Positions 1-9,110 of a DNA stretch of 15,915 nt are shown here, one piece after another; position 1 is the stretch's first letter, and every line of letters begins with the position of its first letter. The stretch lies in contig JAAMPI010001330.1 of the NCBI GenBank assembly GCA_013054445.1, positions 1 to 15,915 of the forward strand, read 5' to 3'. A program made the position numbers and the translations under genes. This stretch comes from Cudoniella acicularis. Lineage: Eukaryota; Ascomycota; Leotiomycetes; Helotiales; Helotiaceae. A model generated the notes under the pieces. The model saw nothing but the letters and a program-made list of their open reading frames with translations. It searched no databases and was not told the DNA's origin.

Positions 1-120
1 CGCGCTGAAAACGACTACGCCATCCGCGCTGAGAAGAACGATTATGCCATTCGAGCAGAGAACGGTTATGCTATTCGCACTGAAAACGACTACGCCATCC
101 GCGCTGAGAAGAAAAACTAG
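1..120 (+). CDS. 3' end of a gene encoding tandem YAI-containing repeats (partial, truncated by a stop)
   Basis: Frame 1 is open from the left edge to TAG at 118-120. It reads as four near-identical units: RAENDYAI, RAEKNDYAI, RAENGYAI and RTENDYAI, followed by RAEKKN and the stop. Units are 24 or 27 nt and keep codon register, so the repetition is in the protein and not only in the DNA. The start lies outside the window. No family is recognised: the units are hydrophilic, alternate acidic and basic residues around a Tyr-Ala-Ile core, and show no dibasic KR/RR cleavage site between units. The same frame continues after the stop with V-I-R-A-E, so the stop falls inside a further repeat unit (see findings). 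That this is real coding sequence is well supported by the repeat register; the function is unknown. Confidence 0.6.
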   Translation, partial: RAENDYAIRAEKNDYAIRAENGYAIRTENDYAIRAEKKN

Positions 121-138
121 GTCATTCGTGCTGAGGCC
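1..138 (+). repeat. In-register coding tandem repeat, 24/27-nt units
   Basis: About five and a half units are visible. The 33-nt segment at 6-38 recurs exactly at 81-113, 75 nt later. Synonymous differences between units (gac tac gcc atc versus gat tat gcc att) indicate selection on the peptide after duplication. A degenerate unit runs past the stop codon to about 138. Confidence 0.8.
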
Positions 139-517
139 CGCCAGTTAGGGTTTGGATTACTGTCTGGTACAATGCAGCGGTCCCCAGAGAGCTGGAAAAG
201 GTGCCCCGGTGTGATTTGATTGATCGAAAATCAGAGATGGTTAGAGATTGGATTTGGCTGGAAACATGGTAGCGGGTGATAGCTTTAAAATACAATGGGT
301 GATTGAAATCATGCGTGAATGACAGTGATTTGCAGATTGTGTTACTTGAAGCAGGAAAGATACGAGAACATTTGAAGTGCTGAGCAGCCTGAGATATTTC
401 AGATAGGAAGTAGTCAAGAAATCGACTTACTTGATATGTTACATGTAGCTAAGTAGCTGTCGTTGGTAAGCTAGGCCGAGGCAGATGGGTTAAATATGCA
501 GGGCCCCATGTCAGCCA
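121..517. other. Intergenic stretch, no gene seen
   Basis: After the degenerate last repeat unit the region has stops in all frames and no coding signal. It separates the repeat gene from the agmatinase promoter. TGATAG at 277-282 and AGATAG at 401-406 match the fungal GATA-factor core, but two such hexamers in this length are expected by chance. Confidence 0.6.
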
Positions 518-526
518 CTATATAAG
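518..526 (+). promoter_or_regulatory. TATA box of the agmatinase gene
   Basis: CTATATAAG lies 68 bp upstream of ATG 594 and about 110 bp upstream of ATG 636. A start of transcription some 30 bp downstream (around 550) would place both of those ATGs, rather than ATG 769, at the 5' end of the message. This is a motif match only. Confidence 0.45.
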
Positions 527-768
527 TAGAGAAGGTCCCGCACTTCTTCGACGGCCGACTCATTCCACTTACCTCCAACTCACTTCGACCAATATGTGGG
601 TGTATAAAAAAAGGTCGGCGGAACTCCAAGCTCGCATGTCTGCTCTTCCTAACAACGGTGCCAATTTCTTTTTTGCTTGTCACCGGTATATTATACGCAC
701 TACGCCTACAGCCGGGGCCGCTATTTGGGGAAAGCGAGCACACAACGCAGCAAGATGCATTTGAGAAC

Positions 769-1900
769 ATGTCACCGCAGGCAATTGGCAGGAAAGCCCA
801 GCTAGAACGTCTCTGGGGGTTTGAGTGGTCCTACTCAGGCATCTCTACCTTTGCTCATCTAAAGCACGTCAGTTGCCTAACGGAGCCTGACATACCCTTC
901 GATATCGGTATCATTGGCGCCCCCTTTGATACCGCCGTATCATACCGCACAGGTGCGCTTTGTATTACAAACTTTGGAAAAAGGAAGTTCATAATTATAT
1001 TAACTGACACTCGAAAAACTAGGTGCTCGTTTTGGGCCACGTGCTATCCGCGCCGCCTCAGCAAGACAATCTCGGACACGTGGATGGAACCCACGAGCAC
1101 ACATCAACCCGTACAAATCCGGGCTATCCATTCTAGATTGCGGCGATATTCCACTCATGCCTGTCGACAACGGCGTGGCGCTACAGCAGATGACGGAGGC
1201 TATGATAGAGCTCGGCTCTCGACGAACCACCATCTTTCCAACTGGAACTACAACTACCAAACATCCCCCGAAACTCCTCACCCTCGGAGGCGACCACAGT
1301 GTTGCACTTGGAGCGCTACGAGCACTACGCCAGACCTATGACCAGCCTATAACTGTTCTGCACTTCGACGCTCACCTCGACACATGGATTCCACCAGCTG
1401 GACCCGACCAATTCCCCTGGTTCTCGGAGCAAGGCCGTTTCAACCACGGGGACGTGTTTGCCCTGGCGTGGGAGGAAGGCTTGATTGCTAATGGCAGCTC
1501 CGTCCACGTCGGGCTACGCACGCGGTTGTCAGGCCCCGAGGACTTGACCGATGATCAGATGCAAGGCTTCGCGCAGATTGCCGCTGATGAGGTTGACGAT
1601 ATCGGTGTCGATGGAATTATTAAGAGGATCAAGGCCAGAGTCGGTAGTAGGTTGGTGTACCTCAGCTTCGACATCGATGTGGTGGATCCCGGACTCGCGC
1701 CAGGGACGGGCACGCCTGAGGTCGGCGGCTTCACGAGCAGGGAGGTCATACGCTTACTAAGGGGACTAGAAGGCTTGAATGTTGTGGGTGCGGATATCGT
1801 CGAGGTGAGCCCGGCGTATGATGGGACGGGGGAACAAACTGCTCTTGTGGCTGCCCAGGTGGCTTTTGAGATCCTGACGAACTGGGCTAAGGCAAAATGA
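769..1900 (+). CDS. Agmatinase / ureohydrolase (arginase superfamily), one intron
   Basis: This encodes an arginase-superfamily amidinohydrolase, most like fungal agmatinases, which hydrolyse agmatine to putrescine and urea using two Mn ions. Exons are 769-952 and 1023-1900; the 70-nt intron (953-1022) splits a Gly codon and has a CTGAC branch site. The 353-residue product carries the superfamily's metal ligands: GGDHS (His about 153), DAHLD (Asp 177, His 179, Asp 181) and SFDIDVVDP (Asp 278 and 280), followed by the GTGTPEVGG segment. The core is complete and intact. The start is uncertain. The reading frame is open upstream to about 526 and encodes a hydrophobic, signal-peptide-like segment at about 661-700, but it has no ATG there; ATGs at 594 and 636 are one frame off. 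I therefore give the first in-frame ATG (769), which would yield a protein without a leader. Guanidinobutyrase or another ureohydrolase specificity cannot be excluded. Confidence 0.88.
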
Positions 1901-4311
1901 GAGAAAAAAGACGTAATGCTTCAGATCCTATAGATTATTACAATTCTCTGAAATATCTCGTACCTTGTAGAAAATCCAACCTTTATCTGAAAACCGATTA
2001 CTCGACAAGTTGACAACAAAGAAAGCCATCTACTCAACTATTCCCATTTCCAGATAACAAAAAATTTAACTACGGTATCGAGATGCACTGTAACGGTCTG
2101 CAAGTCACTACCAAACAAACGAAAACTTGGTATCCATCACACGCATGCATGTGGTATTCTCCTAATCTTTCCTTTTTAGGCTTGTTGATATTGCATCATT
2201 CCCAAGGAGTGTATGGCTTCAAACAGCTTTCGTATTTAGAGCTGAGCCTGGATGATATCGTACAGGTACATACGCGAGTTGGCTCGCTAATTTCGAAAGT
2301 TCCAGGCTGTGTAACTTTTCATTCTCTACAAACAGTTCCACGAAAGGCTTTCATAGGCACATTCGTATGAAGAACGAAACCCCTTTTTTTGCGTCAGGGC
2401 AGAATCGTAACACCCTTTACCTCGCAGCATGCCATTACCAGACCAACCTCTCGCGCCGTACAGGGTGATGACTTGCGAATCAAAATGAAGATTTTGGGTG
2501 GCAAAGAACGTAACTTTACTTGTTATGGCTATCACACGTGGGAGATGGCGTGCAGGTAAGCACCAAGGAACGCGTTTGTGCGCCGTGCGAAGACAGATTA
2601 TATGCACGTCGTGTAGGCAAGCAACTAGGTTGTTACACCGCTCTACGATCCGCGGCTCAGCAGACAGCCAAACACAGGGGGCGTATCAACAACTTCGATT
2701 TGCACTTTTGTCCGTCAAGCAATTTGGTACCATTGGGTACAAAACCCTTATGGCGTACGCCTCGCGCCCGAAGTGTCGCACGCATGTCATTTTCGTATCG
2801 TGTTTAGAGCGTACCAACACGAAGAATAATTTTTGTTAATATCTTGCCATGTTGGCCGCAGGGACGGGCAAAGACTGAATACCCCCACATGTAAATCAGG
2901 TACTGTGCAACGCTACTGTCAGCTTGAGACCATATACCATGGCGTACGCAAGCTTTCCAGCCACTGAGCGGTCCTTTGCGCACAGTTATCTCGACATGCA
3001 CGTCGTGCCAGGTTCGAGCTTGGAATTTACGGTCAATGACCCTGAAGCAGCGCGAAGGTTGCCAAGTTCGAATTGAATATGTAGGCTCAATGGTAATATA
3101 TCTGCGGAAGTGTGAGTCAAGGTGGACTTTCTTACACATCAACTTTTATTTATGTCGCATTTTATATTGCACTGCGTGTAAAGGATGGTAGCAGCGATCC
3201 AATAAACAATGAGAGAAAAAATATCCAGTTCCAAGTGAATAAATCCCAAACGTGAGCACCGAGAACTGCCTGCCGAATGGGCCGAATTGCTTTGACACGC
3301 TGACGTCCACTACCGGCCTTGCAGGTGTAGCATCTTTACCGGTCATGGTTTTGGGAGGAGATCCCCCGAAAATTAATCGGTTTTGTAACATTTGCAAGCT
3401 TACGTGAAAAGATGCACGTTGAAGGCGTAGTATCAGATGTTTGCGGCTCGGGCCTCGTTTATTGAACAGGGTCTCTCCATATGTTATAGAAATTGCGAAC
3501 AATTAAAATGATCTACAGTTGGATAACAGAGAATTGGGACAAAGTAAGACACCATATTGCGAACAGCGTCGCACTCGTTAATCTGTTCCAAATTCGTTCC
3601 CGCGATCATCGCGACATCGTCTCGCCTTGACGTGTGCTGAAGATGCCCAGTTTCATCACAATCGGTGGTTAGACGAACCGAACCAGGGCGTATTTAGGGC
3701 GATAAGCACGCTTACGGGGACCTCCCAAATTCACATTCATCTGCTGTGAACTACGGAGTACCTGCATGTTCATGAAGTACCGTTTCAGGGTGTCACAAAG
3801 TTCTTTTGTTCAAAGAGCCGTTCTCCGTACTCCGAAATATCCTTGAACAGTGGAAGTGGAGGCCCCCTGAAATCCGCCCCCCCTGAATCCTACAAGCGGG
3901 GGTCTGATTGGTATCCCGCTTTTACTAAGCCAAAAACATCTGCAAGCTCAGCTTCTAGATGATAACGGATATTTGACGCCAAGAGCAGACTGACCTGTGA
4001 GACAAACCGTGCGAACCCCGTTGAAGAATAATCCACAAATGGGTGGGTTACATTGCAGTGATTGCTGGTGCGCATTGACTTTTCTCCGCGCTGGGTGGCG
4101 TCCGGAATAGAGAGGAACGGCACCGACTGGCTGAACGCCACTTCAAGTTTCCTCAATCCCCAGAAAGTTCTGCGGCCCAGGAGTTCGTCACGGCCGTGCG
4201 CAGTATTGTTCGAGTCTCCAAACTGTTTCTTCCTTGCAAATCCTACCACATTTCTGAGCCTTGTGCAAATTGTGCCAGGTGTTCTTGTACCCCTTCGGAT
4301 CTGGAAACCGA
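1901..4311. other. Gene-poor stretch of about 2.4 kb
   Basis: No ORF here looks like a recognisable protein, and those present are short, overlap on both strands and lack domain-like composition. No transposase, reverse transcriptase or integrase motif was seen, and no clear terminal repeats. The 3' untranslated region of the agmatinase must occupy the first part. Small structures seen are the 11-mer TGCACGTCGTG at about 2602 and 2997, a GGCGTACGC core at about 2752 and 2941, an inverted CGGAGTAC pair at 3754/3827, and an imperfect 15-bp C-rich tandem duplication at 3861-3890. A non-coding RNA or a decayed element is possible but nothing positive supports it. Confidence 0.5.
3861..3890. repeat. 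Imperfect 15-bp tandem duplication, C-rich
   Basis: GGCCCCCTGAAATCC (3861-3875) is followed directly by GCCCCCCCTGAATCC (3876-3890), differing by small changes. It lies in the gene-poor stretch and no function is apparent. Confidence 0.5.
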
Positions 4312-4629
4312 ATGAACGACTCACTGACCATCGTGAACCCCAGAGATGTCAACGACCCCGCGGTCCCTGCCGGGCACGAGCCGACTTGCGCGATTAATAG
4401 TGTTTCTGATATGGAAATCGAAGCCAAGGCACGGGCAGTGACAGAAACGGTCGCGTTCTTAGGCGGTGCTGGCACTCCTCTGAATCCTCTCGCGAGGCAC
4501 ACACTTCGGGGACTTGGACTCTTGGGACTCGCGTGTCTGGAAGTTGGCCGAGTGGCTGCTCATCCCAGCCCCCAATACATACTCGCATCGTACACGGTAC
4601 TCCCGGTGAGTCCTGTGCATTGTTTATGA
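4312..4629 (+). CDS. Weak hypothetical ORF, possibly the remnant of a spliced gene
   Basis: An ATG at 4312 opens a 105-residue frame to TGA at 4627-4629, with many G/C-ended codons and a plausible mixture of charged and hydrophobic segments. No family is recognised. A consensus donor GTGAGT at 4606, a CTAAC branch at about 4683 and an acceptor TTCTAG ending at 4698 would define a 93-nt intron. Splicing it in phase leads to GAG TAG, ending the protein at 99 residues, whereas another frame of the second exon (from 4701) stays open for 19 codons. That looks like a decayed or misread gene rather than a healthy one. It could also be fortuitous. Confidence 0.25.
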   Translation: MNDSLTIVNPRDVNDPAVPAGHEPTCAINSVSDMEIEAKARAVTETVAFLGGAGTPLNPLARHTLRGLGLLGLACLEVGRVAAHPSPQYILASYTVLPVSPVHCL

Positions 4630-4955
4630 CTTAGCGACATGCGCACGGCATAAAGACAGGGAGCTCATGGAAACCTTTCCAGCTAACGTGGTTTCTAGGA
4701 GTAGAAGACATGGGAGAGCATGTGGAGATGTTGCATAGCAAGTCTATTGGGCGGAGCTGACTTCATTGAGTTCACGCTCCCCTCAAAGCTCGGTTCTGCT
4801 GGGTGGACAATGGTTGCGGGGACTTCGATTGGTTGTTCTCAGAAGGGTCTCCAAAGTATTAAGTTTGCATGCAACGCACATATCGTTGTCAGGATTTCAA
4901 CGTTCACGATTGTTTCCTAAACAAGCAAATACCATTCAATTTATATATATCCAGC

Positions 4956-6382
4956 ATGTCGAGTGAGCAAACACCACGAGCCAATGGGTTTGTGGCCGTT
5001 CTGTTCATCTTCACATTTCTCGCCGTTTTCTTCGTTGGGCTTCGACTCATTGCAAGACTCGTATTCCTGAAAAATGGAGGCCGGGACGAGGTTGCTATCG
5101 TGGCATCATTGGTACGTACAAATCTTCACAATCAGTGAAACCTCAGTTGGCTGTTGGCATATCACGTTATGGGGAAGAGAAAAGCAGCTAACCCAGATGC
5201 TATAGATCTGCTCGATAGGATTAACCGTTGCCTCTATGCAGGGTACGTGCTTGCAAAGCCTTCGAAATGATATTGAACTAACAAGTTTTGTAGAGGTGAA
5301 ATATGGGGTGGGAAAACATGTTGAAGATATCCCACTACAAGACGTCGAAAGTCAACTAGAGGTACATTTACACTCCTTGCAAGATGCATATCTGGTGTCT
5401 AACGGTGAAAACCAGGCCCTTTACTTCGCGATCATCCTCTATAATGTTTCCCTTACCTTGACGAAGTTTTCCATCGTACTACAATATCTTCGAGTCTTCG
5501 TCAAACCCCGTATTCGAATGGCTTGTAAGGTTGTCATGGGTATAATTCTCGTGTACGGACTGCAAACATTACTCTGTTCTATTCTTGCGTGTATACCCGT
5601 CTCAGGATTCTGGTTAATAAACGAACCATCAAAATGCATCGACAAAAAGTTCCAATGGTTCTTCAATGCTTCCTTCAACATCCTGACAGATCTTCTCATC
5701 TTATCACTACCAATACCTGTTCTCCTAAACATTCAGCTTCCCACAAAACAAAAGCTCCTATTGACGTTTGTTTTTGCTCTCGGAGGATTGTAAGTCACTT
5801 CATCCCTTGCCTTTCCTTCAAGATACTATTCTAACTTGTGTAGTGTATGCCTCATCAGTATCCTTAGACTTCGTAGTCTCTACGTCCTTTCTGTCTCTAC
5901 CGATCCCACCTGTAAGATTCTTGCTTCACAATGATTGTTAGGCATCGCTAATTACTTTCGCAGTCGACAATCTCGATGCTGGCATGTGGTCTGCGATTGA
6001 AGTCAACATGGGCATAATTTGCGCGTCACTACAAACCATTCGTCCAATCATCGCCCGGATGTTCCCTCGGCTCTTAGGAACATCGCGAGCCCAAACAAAG
6101 AATAGCTCCGAGCTTAACACCTTTCAATCAAAGCGCTTGACTAAAGGTCTGAATAAACCTTTACCTGCTCTCGAGCAATCAAATATCTCTGCCGTCAGCC
6201 AGACCGTCACGAGGATTTCAAAAGGAGAGAGACTCGATACGCGACACTATCATGATGTTGAGAAGGGAAGAATGGTGATCGATGTCGACAAGGAGATATT
6301 AGTAACAACGAGCACGACAGTCGAAGGTGGGCATGTGAGTGAGACGAGCAGTGAGCACGATTTGATCTTTCAAAAGCATTGA
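4956..6382 (+). CDS. Fungal rhodopsin-family seven-helix membrane protein (SAT4/PTH11-like class), six exons
   Basis: The product is an integral membrane protein of the fungal rhodopsin-domain family, which includes PTH11-like receptors and SAT4-like proteins; ligands are generally unknown. Exons: 4956-5111, 5206-5242, 5294-5361, 5416-5789, 5844-5911 and 5964-6382, giving 373 residues. Introns are 94, 51, 54, 54 and 52 nt, each with GT..AG ends and a CTAAC/CTAAT-like branch. Seven hydrophobic segments fall near residues 11-33, 46-63, 88-108, 122-146, 168-192, 199-219 and 240-265. Family landmarks are visible: VKYGVGKH after helix 2, LYNVSLTLTKFSIVLQYLR in helix 3, and SDPT-like and EVNMGIICASL segments around helix 7. 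A hydrophilic cytoplasmic tail of about 105 residues follows. There is no N-terminal CFEM domain. The start is the first ATG before the first helix. The second and third introns contain no in-frame stop, so an unspliced reading would falsely lengthen the protein. Confidence 0.85.
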
Positions 6383-7175
6383 TCGGATGCGATGTACGAA
6401 TTCAATGGAAGAAGGAATCAATCTCGGGTTTGCCATAACACAGGGTGGCATATGGGAAGGAATAATGGAGTTCGAACCTCGGCGTTTCTTATATACCCTC
6501 GCTTTACGGCCAAGAAGATCTTTTGTATTATGTATACTATTTAGGTTCTAATTTTCAAGGAACAGAGTTCTTTTACTTTCACCAACTGAGACTTCATGCT
6601 TTTATGCCACACCGTCGCAATTCATCCATTGCTTAGTTGATTTTCACTTTTATTACAAGTGACGTCGACTACAGCTACCAAAAATCAATTCATTCACATC
6701 CCACCTTGGCGGTTCATCCTTTGGCATCACCTTCACTACCAATATCACATGTTGTTTACTACCGTTAAATGTGCTAAAAATATTCCTCGCTTCGCAAAGT
6801 TCTCCTGCATCTTGCGAGGAGTCCCTTCCCTTGGGTCAGAGTTTGGACGGTACCAAAGTTTGATTTCAGCGGGTGTTACACTTGAAATTCATGCGAGTTC
6901 TTAGCATCTTCTTATTTTAATTTTTCATCGAGATAAAATCTGGGATCGAAGAAACAAAAATTTCAAATTTTTGCACCTTTATTTCCTGTTGGGCATTAAT
7001 GCTTCTCAATACCAAGACAGTACCCCGGGCATGCATTTTGAGAGTTCCCGCGAGTCATGACAACTTTCTTCACCATCTATAATAGAATAACTGTAAGACA
7101 ATGTGTGATCGTTCGCTAATCTCATTTCTAGAAGTTTGGAGTCGCGAAAAGCTGGAGCGTCCCACGTACTTGGGG

Positions 7176-7193
7176 GCGGGATAAGCGGGATAA
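7176..7193 (+). promoter_or_regulatory. Perfect 9-bp tandem duplication containing two GATAA motifs
   Basis: GCGGGATAA occurs twice back to back. GATAA is the core bound by fungal GATA factors (AreA and relatives), although the preceding G departs from the preferred HGATAR, which weakens the match. It lies about 490 bp upstream of ATG 7680. Confidence 0.35.
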
Positions 7194-7223
7194 AGCTCTC
7201 ATGGGTTGCGAAGGGGGTTTTGT

Positions 7224-7354
7224 CACGTGCCACCCAACACACTCATCCTCCCGTCCCTCTCATCCCACCAACCATTTTCTCTCCAGTTCCAATAGCTTGG
7301 TTCTCGGATTCTTCAACCTATTGCATTTTATGAACACAAAATCCACTGCACGTG
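7224..7354. promoter_or_regulatory. Two palindromic CACGTG E-box sites
   Basis: CACGTG at 7224-7229 and again at 7349-7354, 456 and 326 bp upstream of ATG 7680. This is the classical target of bHLH factors such as Cbf1-type and SREBP-type proteins. It is a motif match only, but two copies of a 6-bp palindrome within 131 bp near the GATAA duplication suggest a promoter. Confidence 0.35.
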
Positions 7355-7679
7355 TCAAGTATCAGTACCGTCCCGGAGATAGTGGGGAAATATTGCTGTG
7401 CGGTACACCTTCCTCCGCTTTGACAAATCCCCTCAAAAATCGTCTGCAACTCGGCCCTCTGACTGGATACCAATGCTGCTGACTCGGATCAAACGTCCAT
7501 ATTGGGTAGTTCGCGATACGATATACGGAACGAATTCTCCACCCTCAAAAACGCGAACTCGAGACTAGCCAGCCGTTCAGCTCACCACTGCTTTTAAGAT
7601 GGCGGCAAGACATTTTCCAATCCCTCGGCATTTAAACGAAACCTTAAGGCGACTGAGACATATTTCATAAATCGAAAAC

Positions 7680-8789
7680 ATGGCGCATCAGACACATACG
7701 CTTCCCTGGAACGTCCTGGAAAGAAACTTCGAATACCGACCAGCCATCCCCGTCAGCGCCACGGCGCAAAGCCTCCCGGATATCGTTGCGCTTCAAAAGC
7801 CACTGCAGACGGAAGACTTACTCTTCTTTTCAAACGCACTCGCCAAACAAACGAGGGATTTCAGCAATTTTTTACGGCAGCGCTTTTGTTCTAAAGCGCA
7901 ATATGCGAAAACGGCTGCGAGGTGGTTGACGAGCGACGAGTATGAAGCGATGCCTGGCGCGAGCACAACCGGAAAAGTTATCTCGGAGCGCATGATGGAG
8001 AAATGGCGTGACAAAGATTCAGCTCATTCTCCATCTCAATCTCAAGCTTCAAATTCTCAAGAAGATCCGTACGCCGATGTTGAGACATGGATTCGCGCCG
8101 CGCGATGGACTTCCCAGGGCGAATTATTCTACGACGAAAAGGGAGAAAACAAGATGCCCGGCGTGGTGAAAATGCTGCTGAAAGAAGCGGCAGGCGTGAT
8201 AGAACAACGAACCGTGGGTCAGAGTGGCTCCGGAGAAGGCGAGATCTGCGATGAAGCCATGGAGACTTTGTTGCTTGTTGCAAATCATCCAAAGACCCCT
8301 TTGATGACGCTGAGAAATTCGGGGAGTGAGCTGGAAACGGGCATCAGTTCGATTTTGAAAAGTTGCTTGCATGCTTATCTCATGGTTAACTTGTTGTTTA
8401 TCATGAGAGAAGCTGGTTCACCTGTTTGTGATCAGCTGCCGTGGGATTGGCAGCATCCGTTTCCCAATGGGGTTCCACCACAATGGAGGTATATGAAATG
8501 CAGGAATTTTCGTGCGGTGGTTGAGTTCTGCACTTTGCAAGGAGATGTTCCTGGTCGAGCGGGAGTTCACGATGAGTTTTTCAAGCAAGGAGATTTATTT
8601 TCAGATATGAATGCTTGTCAGGAATACCTCAAGTCCTTGTGGAGGATTATGGTAGTGTATGATTTAGTTATTCGTGAGGGGGGAGGAGACCCTGATATGG
8701 GGCAAGAAATCACTCGCTCATTCCAAAGCATGTTTCAAATTCCTTATGAGATAGAGTTTGGAACTAATAGAATTAAACTTGTGTGTTAG
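7680..8789 (+). CDS. Hypothetical protein, intronless, 369 residues
   Basis: A single exon runs from ATG 7680 (context AAAAC-ATG-G, purine at -3 and G at +4) to TAG at 8787-8789. I do not recognise the family. The protein is soluble-looking: no signal peptide, and only one short hydrophobic patch (SCLHAYLMVNLLFIM, about 228-242) that is more likely a buried helix than a membrane segment. The N-terminal 100 residues are helical and charged. Residues 118-130 form a Ser/Gln-rich linker (SPSQSQASNSQED). The C-terminal half has conserved-looking aromatic clusters (LPWDWQHPFP, PPQWRYMKCRNF) and ends in a Gly-rich loop and FQIPYEIEFG. Codon use and the uninterrupted length support a real gene. A CT-poor, AT-rich 5' flank with a TTTAAA at about 7631 precedes it. 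Confidence 0.8.
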   Translation: MAHQTHTLPWNVLERNFEYRPAIPVSATAQSLPDIVALQKPLQTEDLLFFSNALAKQTRDFSNFLRQRFCSKAQYAKTAARWLTSDEYEAMPGASTTGKVISERMMEKWRDKDSAHSPSQSQASNSQEDPYADVETWIRAARWTSQGELFYDEKGENKMPGVVKMLLKEAAGVIEQRTVGQSGSGEGEICDEAMETLLLVANHPKTPLMTLRNSGSELETGISSILKSCLHAYLMVNLLFIMREAGSPVCDQLPWDWQHPFPNGVPPQWRYMKCRNFRAVVEFCTLQGDVPGRAGVHDEFFKQGDLFSDMNACQEYLKSLWRIMVVYDLVIREGGGDPDMGQEITRSFQSMFQIPYEIEFGTNRIKLVC

Positions 8790-9110
8790 GACGACTGGAG
8801 TTGGAGTTGGCGAATCGGAAGGGCGGGTTGAGAACGAGGTGCTACTTCGTATTGGCCTCCTCGTACACCAAGCCCAAATCGCACGTTACATGAGAATTCC
8901 ACTTCTTTGGACCCACTTCAGAGTAGTACTCTTTTTCTTAAATGATAATTTTGCATGTCGTTCTTCAGCAACTTTTATCTTCTGATTTTAACATTCCTGA
9001 GCACAAAGGGCGATTTTGAATTGCGCTAAACCCCTAAAGTCAATCCGAACTGGTTTACTACCGGTATATTCTCACGAAGTATACTATAACTTATGCACTA
9101 TTCAACACAA
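8790..9110. other. Intergenic region between convergent genes
   Basis: This 321-bp gap separates the 3' ends of the 369-residue protein gene (+) and the CFEM-like gene (-), so it should contain both 3' untranslated regions and terminators. No coding signal was seen. Confidence 0.6.

Larger units (their letters stand above)
6383..7679. other. Intergenic region, 1.3 kb, with candidate regulatory motifs
   Basis: No coding sequence could be supported. It holds the 3' flank of the rhodopsin-family gene and the 5' flank of the downstream gene. A perfect palindrome AAAAATTTCAAATTTTT is at 6956-6972. Tandem GATAA and two CACGTG sites cluster at 7176-7354. Confidence 0.5.

Noticed and set aside
277..406. 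GATA-factor sites upstream of agmatinase
   Set aside because: Two HGATAR hexamers in this length on two strands are about what chance gives.
3890..4324. 144-residue minus-strand ORF
   Set aside because: It overlaps plus-strand ORFs of similar length, has no recognisable motif and no hydrophobic or repeat pattern; probably fortuitous.
6460..6490. Possible tRNA B-box on the minus strand (GGTTCGAACTCC)
   Set aside because: The flanking bases do not form a five-pair T stem, and no acceptor or anticodon stem can be built around it.
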